Assembly (NCBI RefSeq): GCF_009664365.1
Contig: NZ_CP044310.1
Coordinates: 3,359,001 to 3,423,000, forward strand
Direction: 5' to 3'
DNA length: 64,000 nt
Origin: Paenibacillus xylanilyticus
GTDB taxonomy: Bacteria; Bacillota; Bacilli; Paenibacillales; Paenibacillaceae
The position numbers and the translations under genes were made by a program. Positions 18,653 through 27,225 of the stretch are shown piece after piece (the first letter of the stretch is position 1; every line of letters starts with the position of its first letter). A model generated the notes under the pieces. The model made no database searches. It was given only the letters and a program-made list of their open reading frames with translations, and was not told the origin of the DNA.

Positions 18653-18812
18653 GCTTAAAATTTAAAATTAATTAATAATTTGTAAATATAGTTGACATGC
18701 TAATAACACGTAACGATTAATGTGACTTTATTACTGATAGTTATGTTTAATTTCATTTAATATCAAGGCTTAATCTCAACTCCGGTCGCGACCCATTTTT
18801 TCTCTCTTAACT

Positions 18813-19056
18813 TTAAAGCATTAAGGCAACCCTTTCGCGGAATCCCCAGTCTACCTGATCATATTGATGAGTAACATACACTTTGGCGTACAGGTACAGA
18901 TGCAACGGCAAGTGAATGCCGATTGAACTATGTTCGGGTTGGTAAGTGTAGTCCGAGGCTCACAACGGTCTCTGAACAAGATTAATCGAATGATATACAT
19001 TTTCAATCATGTACCTGGGGTATTCCGCCTGAGTATCAACGCGATTGACGTGCTCT
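18813..19056 (-). pseudogene. Decayed gene fragment of unknown family
   Basis: About 80 codons in a single minus-strand frame read as protein: HVNRVDTQAEYPRYMIENVY, then HSINLVQRPL, a TGA, then SDYTYQPEHSSIGIHLPLHL and YAKVYVTHQYDQVDWGFRER before a natural-looking TAA. It ends upstream at another stop. The composition (many Tyr, His, Gln) is unlike random translation. I do not recognise the family. The rest of the 18653-19200 gap shows no gene. Confidence 0.45.
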
Positions 19057-19200
19057 CAAACCCTCAGTGACTTGCCGCACATTTATAATGTTTTATACGG
19101 TTCTGAGAAGCACAGTTTTTTAAAACCCTTACAGCTGGGCTTACTTCCATGCTGACATTTCTGGTTTTCTGCTAAGCGTAATTTTCGGGATAGAAGAACG

Positions 19201-19962
19201 TTATTTTGTTTTTTTAACAGCATGGCGGTAATATTTTATGACTCTTCTATACATTGTCTTGTCCTTTAATTGGTTGAAAATATAAGGGTCCGGTTTGGCG
19301 TTCACTTCAATAATCCAAGGCTTCATTTTCCGGTCCAGCCCAATATCAACGCCGATCTGCTTAAGATAGGGGTATTTTTTCTTCATGTGGCTTGCAATAC
19401 GTAATCCAAGCTCATTCATCTCCTGGATGAGTTCATTTCTGCGTTTCAGAGATGCATGAGATTCCAGCAATGTGTGAACATCCATTGGTTTACCACCACT
19501 GTGATAATTGGTCACGATTTTTTTGGGATGACCGAGCCGACCGATGATTCCCGTAGCCTCCCACTGATTATTGGGACTTAACTGTATCATGACTCTGATA
19601 TCAAAACGCCGCTTGTTATGCTTCAGAAGGTCAATTCCTCTCTGAATGAGATAGCTTCTTTTATGCATCAAACGTACAAGACTTGCATGGAACGAGTCAA
19701 AGTTATCAAACGACAGTCGTTTTTGTTCAATCTGATAGGCAAAGTTCTGAGGACTCAACATTTCCGCCTTTATGACACCCATTCCGTAAGTGCCAATCTC
19801 GGGTTTAATATAAACCATACCGTATCTGCTGATCATGGACCACAGGTTGGCTTTGTTATATCGCTGCGTATCAGGTATGAATGGTTTGATAGAACCATTA
19901 TTGAGGATCACTTTTGTTTTCAACCATTTGCTGCTTAACGGCTTCAATTTATCAACCCCCAT
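19201..19962 (-). CDS. YheC/YheD-family ATP-grasp protein
   Basis: A 253-residue protein with an ATP-grasp pattern: YIKPEIGTYGMGVIK (phosphate-binding loop), RGIDLLKHNKRRFDIRVMIQ, and the metal-binding C-terminal end IGVDIGLDRKMKPWIIEVNA followed by KPDP. YheC/YheD proteins of Bacillus are associated with the spore coat. This is a short version lacking the N-terminal extension of YheC. It is transcribed away from the DUF6492/ManC pair. The molecular substrate is unknown. Confidence 0.85.
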   Translation of the reverse strand: MGVDKLKPLSSKWLKTKVILNNGSIKPFIPDTQRYNKANLWSMISRYGMVYIKPEIGTYGMGVIKAEMLSPQNFAYQIEQKRLSFDNFDSFHASLVRLMHKRSYLIQRGIDLLKHNKRRFDIRVMIQLSPNNQWEATGIIGRLGHPKKIVTNYHSGGKPMDVHTLLESHASLKRRNELIQEMNELGLRIASHMKKKYPYLKQIGVDIGLDRKMKPWIIEVNAKPDPYIFNQLKDKTMYRRVIKYYRHAVKKTK

Positions 19963-20159
19963 ATATCAATTCTTCCTTCAACAACTGAATCAAGCCCTAC
20001 TGTATCATCAAGATCATGCATTATATGTAGTACCGATAAAACAACCCTAAACAATTGCCCTTGTTCGTAAAAATGGTGTATTCGCACATGCCCTGACCAA
20101 ACCATTTTTGCACACATATCATGAACAAGATGAAACCAATTGTCCAAGGAGTTGAGAAG

Positions 20160-20969
20160 ATGCCAGTTCAGCATGGAATAAATCGTGCGCCTATGATCGA
20201 TGTTCTAATACCTGCGATCGAAAAAGATTTGAGCACCCTCCCTCAAGTTATCGATAGTATTCGCCGTTATGTGCGACACCCGATTGGGCAGATTTATATT
20301 GTTTCCCCGACCAGCAACAAAATCAGAAACCTTTGTTCCCGCAAAAACTGCATTTTTGTTAACGAGCGATCAGTCCTGCCTATCACCAAAAACGATATAA
20401 ATTATCAATCATCCCGCTGGGATCGCTCAGGCTGGTTATATCAACAACTGCTTAAAATGAACGGGGATCACATTGTGAGTGCGAAGCACTTTCTGGTGAT
20501 GGATGCGGATACGGTGCTCATCAAACCTCATTCATTTATTGTTGAAAATAGGACGGTATTTTACTGTCGCGACTGGAGTCAGCCAGAATATTTCAACACC
20601 TATCGCAAGCTGTTAAACATGAAAGCGCCTCGCCCACGCTCTTTTGTCACCCATTATATGCTGTTCGAAAAATCGAAACTCTCTGCTTTGAAAAAGAAAA
20701 TTGAAACGATTCATAAACTGCCATGGTACAAAGCGATTATCTCAACGATCAATAAGAAGAAGCAGTTTGGATTCTCTGAATATGAAACCTATGCCAATTT
20801 TATGTATTCGAAAAACCCGGCCAGCATGATCCTAAAGAGTTCCATGAATAAAAGTCTGAACATGAACGCTTCTTCGTTAAAAGAACAACAATTTCGAAAT
20901 TTTGCGCTTAAATACCGATCTCTTTCCTTTCACAAACGTAAAATCTATAGTAAAACTCCCCGAGCTTAA
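20160..20969 (+). CDS. DUF6492-family, glycosyltransferase-like protein
   Basis: About 269 residues. IDVLIPAIEKDLSTLPQVID looks like the first strand and nucleotide-sugar loop of a GT-A fold, and FLVMDADTVLIKP carries a DxD-type metal site. SRWDRSGWLYQQLLKM and the later FSEYETYANFM are conserved in the family as I recall it. The start at MPVQHGIN is chosen because AAGGAG is eight bases upstream; a start 13 codons earlier has no such site. It lies 11 bases before the mannose-1-phosphate guanylyltransferase gene, which suggests a sugar-transfer role using GDP-mannose (inference). Confidence 0.75.
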   Translation: MPVQHGINRAPMIDVLIPAIEKDLSTLPQVIDSIRRYVRHPIGQIYIVSPTSNKIRNLCSRKNCIFVNERSVLPITKNDINYQSSRWDRSGWLYQQLLKMNGDHIVSAKHFLVMDADTVLIKPHSFIVENRTVFYCRDWSQPEYFNTYRKLLNMKAPRPRSFVTHYMLFEKSKLSALKKKIETIHKLPWYKAIISTINKKKQFGFSEYETYANFMYSKNPASMILKSSMNKSLNMNASSLKEQQFRNFALKYRSLSFHKRKIYSKTPRA

Positions 20970-20980
20970 GGAGGAAGGCA

Positions 20981-22360
20981 ATGCATATCGTACTGCTATG
21001 TGGCGGCGCAGGCAAAAGGCTTTGGCCGCTGTCCAATGAGCTTCGCTCCAAGCTGTTCGTGGATATACTTCCGTCACCTGCAGGTGGAAGAGAATCCATG
21101 ATCAGCAGAGTATGCCGCCAGCTTGACAGCTCAGGCCTACTGGACTCAACGCTCATCATTTCCCATCAGGACCAGACTGACATTACCACCCGTCATACCA
21201 AAGGCAAGATACCCGTCATTGGAGAACCTTTTAAGCGTGGGACTTTTACTGCAGCTGCCTTGGCGACCTTGTATCTGAAATCCTCCGGAGAGGCTAAACC
21301 TGACGATATGATTTGTATCGCGCCAGCGGATGTGTTCGCAGATGAGGACTTTTTCATGAGCTTCAAATTACTTCCCGATATATTGAAACAGACTCAGGCC
21401 GATATCGTTTTAATTGGGACAAGGCCCACATATGCCTCAGAACAATATGGATACATCCTGCCAGGAAGAAAAGAACCTAATGGTTATGCACCGGTTACAA
21501 AATTTATAGAGAAACCTGAATTGCATGTCGCTGAAACCCTGCTGCAGCATGGCGCATTGTGGAATTGCGGGGTGTATGCTTTCTCTCTTGCGTTTATGTT
21601 GTCCCACATTGAAAAAAATGGCCTTCCGGTTCATTACGAGCAATTGTTAGCACTGTATGAACAGTTGCCTGAACGCAGTTTTGACAAACAAGTTGCTGAA
21701 CCAACCCAACGGGCTGTTGTACTGCCATATGAGGGAGTATGGCAGGATGTCGGGAGCTGGGATGCACTGTGTAATCAGTTGGATTCCAATGTATTGGGAC
21801 ACGGCAGAATTTCCGAATCCTCCCCGGATTCCTACATCGTTAACGAACTCCCCTACCCAATCCACGTCATCGGAGTCCCTGGTATTATCACTGTCGCAAG
21901 TCCGGACGGAATTCTCATAGCCAACAAAAAAGATTCAAATGAAATTAAAGAGCAATTGGGCAGTATTCCACTGCAACCGATGTACGTTGAGGCAACTTGG
22001 GGCAGCTATCGCGTCATGGAGAGATCGGTCGAAGACGAAAATACAATCGTAACCACATTGAATATGACGCTTTTGCCTGGCAAACATATCGGATTACGCC
22101 TGCATCGATTAGGGTGCCGAGCATGGACTGTAATTTCAGGCAGTGGGCAGGTGCTTATTAACGGGCAGATCAGGCAGGTAACCCCAGGCAATCAGTTTGC
22201 GATTACCTTGAATAGCCTCTTTTCTATCCTGGCCGAAACCAGGATGGTAATTCTTGAGGTCCAGCTTGGTGTACCGGAGAATGAGGAACGAATGATTTAT
22301 GAAGCAGAGGATTGGAAGGTAATGATAGATCGTGCTGGATCTTATAAACCAGCGGATTAA
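20981..22360 (+). CDS. manC: Mannose-1-phosphate guanylyltransferase with C-terminal cupin domain
   Basis: The N-terminal nucleotidyltransferase has GGAGKRLWPLS (8-18; family consensus GG.GtRLWPlS), VIGEPFKRGTFTAAALA, IAPADVF and the sugar-binding KFIEKPE. The C-terminal ~110 residues are a mannose-6-phosphate isomerase type II-like cupin (GSYRVMERS, KHIGLRLHRLGCRAWTVISG, GNQFAITLNS), although the usual HxH...H metal ligands look incomplete (LRLHRLGCRAW), so isomerase activity is doubtful. It makes GDP-mannose from mannose 1-phosphate and GTP. The ribosome binding site AAGGAGG is strong. Confidence 0.88.
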   Translation: MHIVLLCGGAGKRLWPLSNELRSKLFVDILPSPAGGRESMISRVCRQLDSSGLLDSTLIISHQDQTDITTRHTKGKIPVIGEPFKRGTFTAAALATLYLKSSGEAKPDDMICIAPADVFADEDFFMSFKLLPDILKQTQADIVLIGTRPTYASEQYGYILPGRKEPNGYAPVTKFIEKPELHVAETLLQHGALWNCGVYAFSLAFMLSHIEKNGLPVHYEQLLALYEQLPERSFDKQVAEPTQRAVVLPYEGVWQDVGSWDALCNQLDSNVLGHGRISESSPDSYIVNELPYPIHVIGVPGIITVASPDGILIANKKDSNEIKEQLGSIPLQPMYVEATWGSYRVMERSVEDENTIVTTLNMTLLPGKHIGLRLHRLGCRAWTVISGSGQVLINGQIRQVTPGNQFAITLNSLFSILAETRMVILEVQLGVPENEERMIYEAEDWKVMIDRAGSYKPAD

Positions 22361-22470
22361 TGCAAGATGAAGAAAAAAGCCGCCCATATGGCGACTTCGT
22401 ATGCTTTCAGTGCTTGTCATGAATAATACTTCGTTTACCTTTGAACCTGCTTCTTAATTGCAAGCAAAAA

Positions 22471-22515
22471 GAGGGTGTCCCCAGCGGCCTGAGCCAGCTC
22501 CAAAGGAACACCCTC
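22471..22515. terminator. Hairpin between the manC and tauD-like genes
   Basis: GAGGGTGT(C)C pairs with GGAACACCCTC around a ~24-base loop. It lies between convergent genes and is followed by T residues on both strands. Confidence 0.6.
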
Positions 22516-22675
22516 CCGTTTAATATACTTCTTAACACTTCCGAATCATCGATTCCGAGGAATGCTTCTACTTCCATCTCTCAACACTCATAACCGGAAC
22601 TGCTGAATTACGGGAATGGAGCTAAGAATCGCTTTGCGGACCTCGAGAAACTGACGTTCCTGTCTAAATATATAA

Positions 22676-23605
22676 TTAATAAGGACGGTCACCAATAATG
22701 GAAATCCGCTCCGCTACGCGACGGTTTGGATAATAATCGGAAGAAGCGTAATGCTGGGTTGAACGGTTATCCCAGAGCGCAATTGAATTTTTCTCCCAAT
22801 GGAAGCGCACTTGGTATTCCGGAATTTCTGCCTGACGGAACAGGTACTGGAGCAGCTCCTCTCCTTCCTCCTCATCCAGACCGACAATTCGAGTCGTAAA
22901 TACCCGATTAACAAACAGGGTTTTTCGCCCCGTCTCCGGATGCGTGCGAACAACCGGATGCTCGGCTGCAGGGAATTCCGCCTGCTTCTGTGCCAGCAGC
23001 TCAGCCGGCATTGACCGCCCGAAGGTTGGCGTGAAATCGTGAATGGCCTTCAGCCCGTCAATGCGCTCCTTCACCTCATCTGGAAGGTTGTCATAAGCAG
23101 CGCCCATATCCGCCCACAGCGTATCCCCGCCTTGCGGCGGCACCTCGGACAATCGAAGAACGGCACCCATGGAAGGCTCAAGACGCCAGGTGACATCTGC
23201 ATGCCAGTTGTTCTCCTGCCCCTTCATATTCGCATCTTTCTCAAAACGGGTAATCACCGCTGCCGCACCTTTTGGCAGGAACGGATGATTCTCAAGTTCT
23301 CCCCCTTGTCTCGCAAAATTCAGCTGCTGCTGGCTAGTAATGTCCTGGTTGCGGAAGAAAAGAACCTTCCATTCCAGCAATGCACGGTGCAGCTCAGCCT
23401 TAACCTCTGGCGACACATGCTCCCTTAAGTCAACGCCTTCAATCTCGGCGCCAATAACAGGACCAAAAGGCTTGAGCGTGAATAACGTGTAAGGACGGTC
23501 TTCCAATCCTTCAGCCAAACGCTGCAGGAAACGCGGCCCTCCTTGTATCGTGCGTTTCGCTAAAAGATCAATTTGTCGGGATGTGTCTACGGTTAATTGA
23601 GTCAT
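22676..23605 (-). CDS. TauD/TfdA-family Fe(II)/2-oxoglutarate dioxygenase
   Basis: A 309-residue enzyme with the 2-His-1-carboxylate iron site, His135 and Asp137 in NNWHADVTW and His285 in STQHYA, plus the oxoglutarate-binding Arg near 296 (RRVAERIS). The FGPVIGAEIEGVDLRE start is typical. Members oxidise taurine, alkyl sulfates/sulfonates or chlorophenoxy acids, often for sulfur supply. No sulfonate transporter is adjacent, so the substrate is open. AAAGGAG precedes the ATG. A long leader with promoter, operator-like palindrome and hairpin lies upstream. Confidence 0.88.
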   Translation of the reverse strand: MTQLTVDTSRQIDLLAKRTIQGGPRFLQRLAEGLEDRPYTLFTLKPFGPVIGAEIEGVDLREHVSPEVKAELHRALLEWKVLFFRNQDITSQQQLNFARQGGELENHPFLPKGAAAVITRFEKDANMKGQENNWHADVTWRLEPSMGAVLRLSEVPPQGGDTLWADMGAAYDNLPDEVKERIDGLKAIHDFTPTFGRSMPAELLAQKQAEFPAAEHPVVRTHPETGRKTLFVNRVFTTRIVGLDEEEGEELLQYLFRQAEIPEYQVRFHWEKNSIALWDNRSTQHYASSDYYPNRRVAERISIIGDRPY

Positions 23606-23696
23606 GGTTAATCGCTCCTTTTTAGATCAATTGATTTATTGGGACAGCTTCTCAAGAAAACTCATCTGGACATGACCCTGGAAGCTAATCTTATTC

Positions 23697-23774
23697 TTAA
23701 TGAGCCACCACCGTTACCCGCGCTATAACTGATACGTCTGTCAGCGTGAAAGCCCGAAACTTGTTTCTTTTCAT
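23697..23774 (-). CDS. Possible 25-codon leader ORF before the dioxygenase gene
   Basis: ATG follows GGGAG closely and opens 25 codons (MKRNKFRAFTLTDVSVIARV...) ending TAA, inside the dioxygenase leader. The peptide is basic at the start and then hydrophobic. The ribosome binding site is nearer to the ATG than ideal. It could be a regulatory upstream ORF or chance. Confidence 0.25.
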   Translation of the reverse strand: MKRNKFRAFTLTDVSVIARVTVVAH

Positions 23775-23837
23775 GTGCTCCCTTTTCTTCAACTAAACTT
23801 TACCTATATGCTTGATCGGATTTAGAGAATAAAAGAA

Positions 23838-23893
23838 AGATTCGATTGCCTATCCTCCCCTGTGATCAGGTAAAAGGTTAGGAAATCGAATCT
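23838..23893 (-). terminator. Hairpin with T-rich tail in the dioxygenase leader (terminator or attenuator)
   Basis: On the minus strand an 18-base arm (AGATTCGATTTCCTAACC) pairs with GGATAGGCAATCGAATCT (16 of 18) around a 20-base loop and is followed by TTTCTTTTATTCT. A competing upstream hairpin, GAATC-CTGG/CCAG-GATTC, shares the 5' arm, so the two structures exclude each other. It may instead be the terminator of the TetR gene upstream. Confidence 0.5.
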
Positions 23894-23928
23894 CTGGTCG
23901 TCCAGTCGATTCTTCATTCTTTTTGTTC

Positions 23929-23956
23929 GACAAATTGACATATTGATCAATTTGTC
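23929..23956. promoter_or_regulatory. 28-bp palindromic operator
   Basis: Perfect 10-base arms GACAAATTGA and TCAATTTGTC separated by eight bases. It begins just downstream of the predicted transcription start of the dioxygenase gene. It is the natural candidate site for the TetR protein encoded immediately upstream. Confidence 0.6.
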
Positions 23957-23970
23957 ATTTTATAACTGTG

Positions 23971-23999
23971 ATAATACCAGCTGATTATTTTGCTGTCAA
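23971..23999 (-). promoter_or_regulatory. Consensus promoter of the dioxygenase gene
   Basis: On the minus strand TTGACA (perfect), a 17-base spacer and TATTAT. It sits in the gap after the TetR stop codon and drives a leader of about 360 bases. Confidence 0.75.
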
Positions 24000-24030
24000 C
24001 CATTTTTTGGATTATCCCAACCCGGTTGGT

Positions 24031-24624
24031 TTACTTTTTTACAACAAGCCTCAGCATAATATCGGCGGCATGATCGGAAGGCTCGCCGAAGCCGCGGTAA
24101 CCCCATATCGATGTGCTTTGAAACAGCGACAGCAGCAACGTAGCTAGTTCAACCGCATCTCCTTCCACGATTGTACCCTCCGCCTGCCCGTCACGTATAA
24201 TGTCAGCGAGCAGGTCACGGTTAGCCTGTGCTTTCTGATTGATCTCCGCTTTATCCTCCGGATTTAACACTTCGGTCGCCTGCGCCTGCAGTACGATCCA
24301 GAAATTCGTGGACGTACTGCCCTTCTGTATGTATTGTTCGATGAGCCAGCTAAGTTTGTCCAATGCTGTTCCGCTGCCGCCGCGGGCTTCGAGCAGCAGC
24401 TCGGTATATCTCTCCTGTGAAGACTGTACAAGCGCCAATAGGATCTTCTCCTTGGATTCAAAAAAATTATAAACATGACCGTAGCTTAATCCCGCTTCGG
24501 TCGCAATATCGGATATTTTCGCTACGGCTACGCCGCGCACGGTAAATACGGAAGCCGCTGCCGACAATATCTGATTGCGGCGCAGTTCCCTCTGCTGCTG
24601 GTCTTTGATGACGTTCCTGGCCAT
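24031..24624 (-). CDS. TetR/AcrR-family repressor
   Basis: 197 residues. The N-terminal helix-turn-helix reads QILSAAASVFTVRGVAVAKI then ISDIATEAGLSYGHVYNFFE; the C-terminal domain is helical. The ribosome binding site GAAGGAG is well placed. It lies upstream of the dioxygenase gene on the same strand, separated by a promoter and a 28-bp palindrome, so it probably represses that gene. The 226-base gap upstream (24625-24850) holds no clear gene. Confidence 0.88.
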   Translation of the reverse strand: MARNVIKDQQQRELRRNQILSAAASVFTVRGVAVAKISDIATEAGLSYGHVYNFFESKEKILLALVQSSQERYTELLLEARGGSGTALDKLSWLIEQYIQKGSTSTNFWIVLQAQATEVLNPEDKAEINQKAQANRDLLADIIRDGQAEGTIVEGDAVELATLLLSLFQSTSIWGYRGFGEPSDHAADIMLRLVVKK

Positions 24625-24850
24625 AATATCTGCTCCTTCGCTATGGTCTGTTTAGCTCTTGAAGTTAGATGCGGATTCCCGCTCGGGTTATTACAAGTGA
24701 AGAAAAAGCATAGCAGCGACAATTATACATCCGAATAGGCCCTATTTAGTTACAGCAAGATTTGAAAAGTGCATTTTTAACCTCTGTGTTATCTTGAGAT
24801 CATTCAACATAATTCAAAAAGAACGGAGGGCATGAAGTCCATTATGGTAG

Positions 24851-25720
24851 TTAATATGCTGAATCAATCGGCAGTTTTTTGATAGGTGCATAAATGTGGA
24901 AGGCAGATTGGAAATTGTGAATATCATCAAAAGCTTGAATGAGCTCAATATGTGAGTCCTCTGTTTCCTGTCTGGAAATTTTCAAAAATCTTGCATAATC
25001 AGTTTTAAGGATATCTCCAATTTCAAGGAGATCACCGAAATACTTGAATTTGGCACAGAAGAGTTGTGGTACGTCAATAGTAAAGTAAGAATCTTTATTG
25101 ATCTGAATGTCATATGGGATTCCAAACAGGACTCTAAAACGGGTTGAATTAGGCAGGCAATTTGAATAGATGATATAACATGGGCCACTTACTGTTTCAT
25201 CAATTGACTGCAATAATTTGTCGGAATGAGAGCGAATTTTTGACTTATAATCATCGTCAGCCAGATCAACTTCAAAAGCTATTCCGGTAACCCGTATGGA
25301 TTCAAAGTCTGTTAGGGTGAAGTCCGTGACAATATCACCATTGATGTTCTTTACAGGTCTTTTGACCACTGAAGGCATTGGTGTTTGTGGGATTTTCATA
25401 TTCTGTACTCTTAGAGCGCTCGGGGTTATTCCATATTGGCGTTTAAAAGCTCGAGTAAATGATGATTGGGCTCCAAAGTTAAGCAGGTACGAAATATCTG
25501 TAAGGGATAATTGATCGGATTGTATGAATTGTAGTGAAGCGTTCAATCTTCTGGAAAGTATGTAATTGTTTAAGGAAGAACCTGTTATGGCAGAAAACAG
25601 TCTGTGAAAGTAATATTTCGACATGTTGGCTGTATCCGCTACAGAATCTAATGATAAGGGCTGATCTAAATTGTTCTCAATATGGAGTAGAGCGCTCTCT
25701 ATGACTGCGTAATGGTCCAT
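24851..25720 (-). CDS. AraC-family regulator with GyrI-like effector domain
   Basis: Residues ~1-105 hold two AraC helix-turn-helix motifs (LSLDSVADTANMSKYYFHRL; LTDISYLLNFGAQSSFTRAF), followed by YGITPSALR. The rest (~130-289) has the GyrI/effector-binding layout (FTLTDFESIRVTGIAFEVDL; FRVLFGIPYD; LFCAKFKYFGDL). Such proteins respond to small hydrophobic compounds. The start MDHYAV is chosen because GGAGG sits five to six bases before it. It is divergent from the DUF4386 gene, with 73 bases between them, and is the likely regulator. Confidence 0.88.
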   Translation of the reverse strand: MDHYAVIESALLHIENNLDQPLSLDSVADTANMSKYYFHRLFSAITGSSLNNYILSRRLNASLQFIQSDQLSLTDISYLLNFGAQSSFTRAFKRQYGITPSALRVQNMKIPQTPMPSVVKRPVKNINGDIVTDFTLTDFESIRVTGIAFEVDLADDDYKSKIRSHSDKLLQSIDETVSGPCYIIYSNCLPNSTRFRVLFGIPYDIQINKDSYFTIDVPQLFCAKFKYFGDLLEIGDILKTDYARFLKISRQETEDSHIELIQAFDDIHNFQSAFHIYAPIKKLPIDSAY

Positions 25721-25793
25721 AATAACCTCCAATCCATTTTTCAGGGTCTGCAATGATATACCTAGACAGTAACTAATCTAAGGAGGTAAGGTA

Positions 25794-26492
25794 ATGACGC
25801 AAGACAGAAGGAATGGAATTATAATCGGGATTTTTTATATTGTTGCTGCAGTCACTTCAGTTATCGCTGTGATCTCTTATGAGCCGGTATTATCTGAACA
25901 ATGGTACTTGTCCGTGGCAAATGGTTTTAAAACAAAGGTCTTGCTCGGCGTACTTAACGATCTCATACTCGTTCTAACTGCAGTTGGTACATCGGTTATG
26001 CTGTTCCCTTATCTTCGTCGTTGGAATGAACAACTCGCGTTAGGATATCTATGCTTTCGATTCATGGAAGCTGTGCTTATTGCCGTTGGTGTGGTAAGTA
26101 TACTAGGTTTAGTGCAGCTTAGTATATATTATGAAGGAAAAAGCTTAGCAAGTATAGAAAATCTTAAAGAGCTCGGTTACATGCTGCAAGCTTTTCATCG
26201 ATGGACATCAATGTTAGGTCCTAATTTTATGCTCGGTATTAATACCGCACTGTATAGCTATTTACTTTTTAGAACAAGGTTGGTTCCAAGAACGTTAGCG
26301 CTATCTGGCATTATTACTGCTACACTTGTATTTGTAGCGGGTCTTTTAGAAATGTTCGGTATTATCGAACCTCTTTCTGCAGTAAAAGGAGTGATTGCTC
26401 TTCCAGTTGGCGTATATGAGTTGAGTTTGTCTGTATGGTTAATTGCAAAAGGATTTGACATGAAAAACCTCAAGAAACTAGAAACGAACTAG
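25794..26492 (+). CDS. DUF4386-family membrane protein
   Basis: 232 residues with about six hydrophobic segments. Conserved-looking stretches include IGIFYIVAAVTSVIAV, YLCFRFMEAVLIAVGVVSIL and LPVGVYELSLSVWLIAKGF, the pattern of the DUF4386 family of integral membrane proteins of unknown function. The ribosome binding site AAGGAGG precedes ATG. Its 3' end overlaps the end of the convergent lipoprotein gene by 23 bases. Confidence 0.85.
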   Translation: MTQDRRNGIIIGIFYIVAAVTSVIAVISYEPVLSEQWYLSVANGFKTKVLLGVLNDLILVLTAVGTSVMLFPYLRRWNEQLALGYLCFRFMEAVLIAVGVVSILGLVQLSIYYEGKSLASIENLKELGYMLQAFHRWTSMLGPNFMLGINTALYSYLLFRTRLVPRTLALSGIITATLVFVAGLLEMFGIIEPLSAVKGVIALPVGVYELSLSVWLIAKGFDMKNLKKLETN

Positions 26493-26904
26493 GGATGTAG
26501 TCCTCCATATTTAGCTTACCCACCTCACCTTTACGACACTTAAATCTTTTGAATTGCCATTTCAATTGGTAATCATCTAGACCTTCTTTTCGATCTGTCT
26601 CTGAATTAAAAATGTATACTGAAATATACTCTTTATAACCTTCTTTTACAGTTAGTGGAGACACAGAAAACCTGCTGGCGTTAACGTTATTTAATATCCA
26701 ATCATTATTCAATTTCTCTTCAAACATATCAATTCCCTCCGTTTTTAAGGCGGCTGTCACTTTTTCCAAAGTAAGCTTGTTTTCGTTTTCCGTCACAAGT
26801 TTCACTTGATCATTCACATTCACTGGCTCATTTCCCGTTTGATTAGAAAAGCATCCAGTTAGAACGAAGCAAATGCTTATCAGTTTAAATATCTTTTTTT
26901 TCAT
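26470..26904 (-). CDS. Small lipoprotein, unknown function
   Basis: 144 residues. MKKKIFKLISICFVLTGCFS is a lipoprotein signal with the lipobox LTGC. The mature part is mostly charged, with a predicted alpha/beta body (EKVTAALKTEGIDMFEEKL; GYKEYISVYIFNSE), and may be a small surface or periplasm-facing protein. AAGGGGG lies seven bases before ATG. The family is not recognised. Confidence 0.75.
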   Translation of the reverse strand: MKKKIFKLISICFVLTGCFSNQTGNEPVNVNDQVKLVTENENKLTLEKVTAALKTEGIDMFEEKLNNDWILNNVNASRFSVSPLTVKEGYKEYISVYIFNSETDRKEGLDDYQLKWQFKRFKCRKGEVGKLNMEDYIPSSFLVS

Positions 26905-27007
26905 TAATAATCCCCCTTATCATCCGTTATCGACGTTTCGAAATGGAGGAAGGTTGCTAAGATAAGGAATTATAATATTATGTATACCCTGCCCATTAAC
27001 TTGAACA

Positions 27008-27038
27008 AAAGCAGCCGATCAAAGTGATTAGCTGCTTT
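27008..27038. terminator. Hairpin terminator downstream of the ASCH/small-ORF pair
   Basis: AAAGCAGC(C)GATCA pairs with TGAT(T)AGCTGCTTT. It sits about 40 bases past the stop of the small ORF on the minus strand, and T residues follow on the plus strand. Confidence 0.55.
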
Positions 27039-27075
27039 CTTGGTATTATCCAAGCTATAAGTCAATTTGAAACTC

Positions 27076-27225
27076 TCAAGCCCTTACTCTGAATGAAACA
27101 TCTAAGAATGGAACAGGTTCTTTTAGTTTGTTCGCAACATAGCTCCAAGAAATCCTCCCTGACTCAAAACTTGCCTTACTTATTATTGTCCAGATCGGAA
27201 ATTCATGTTGGATTACATAGGTCAT
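27076..27225 (-). CDS. Small protein (49 aa), translationally coupled to the ASCH gene
   Basis: ATG overlaps the TGA stop of the ASCH gene (ATGA). The 49 residues (MTYVIQHEFPIWTIISKASF...DVSFRVRA) have ordinary protein-like composition and end before a hairpin. It may be a genuine small gene, or the 3' part of a longer ASCH-type protein split by a frameshift. No family is recognised. Confidence 0.45.
   Translation of the reverse strand: MTYVIQHEFPIWTIISKASFESGRISWSYVANKLKEPVPFLDVSFRVRA

Noticed and set aside
24832..24882. 16-codon ORF with a good GGAGG on the plus strand
   Set aside because: Very short and runs into the 3' end of the AraC/GyrI gene; at most the stub of a truncated gene.
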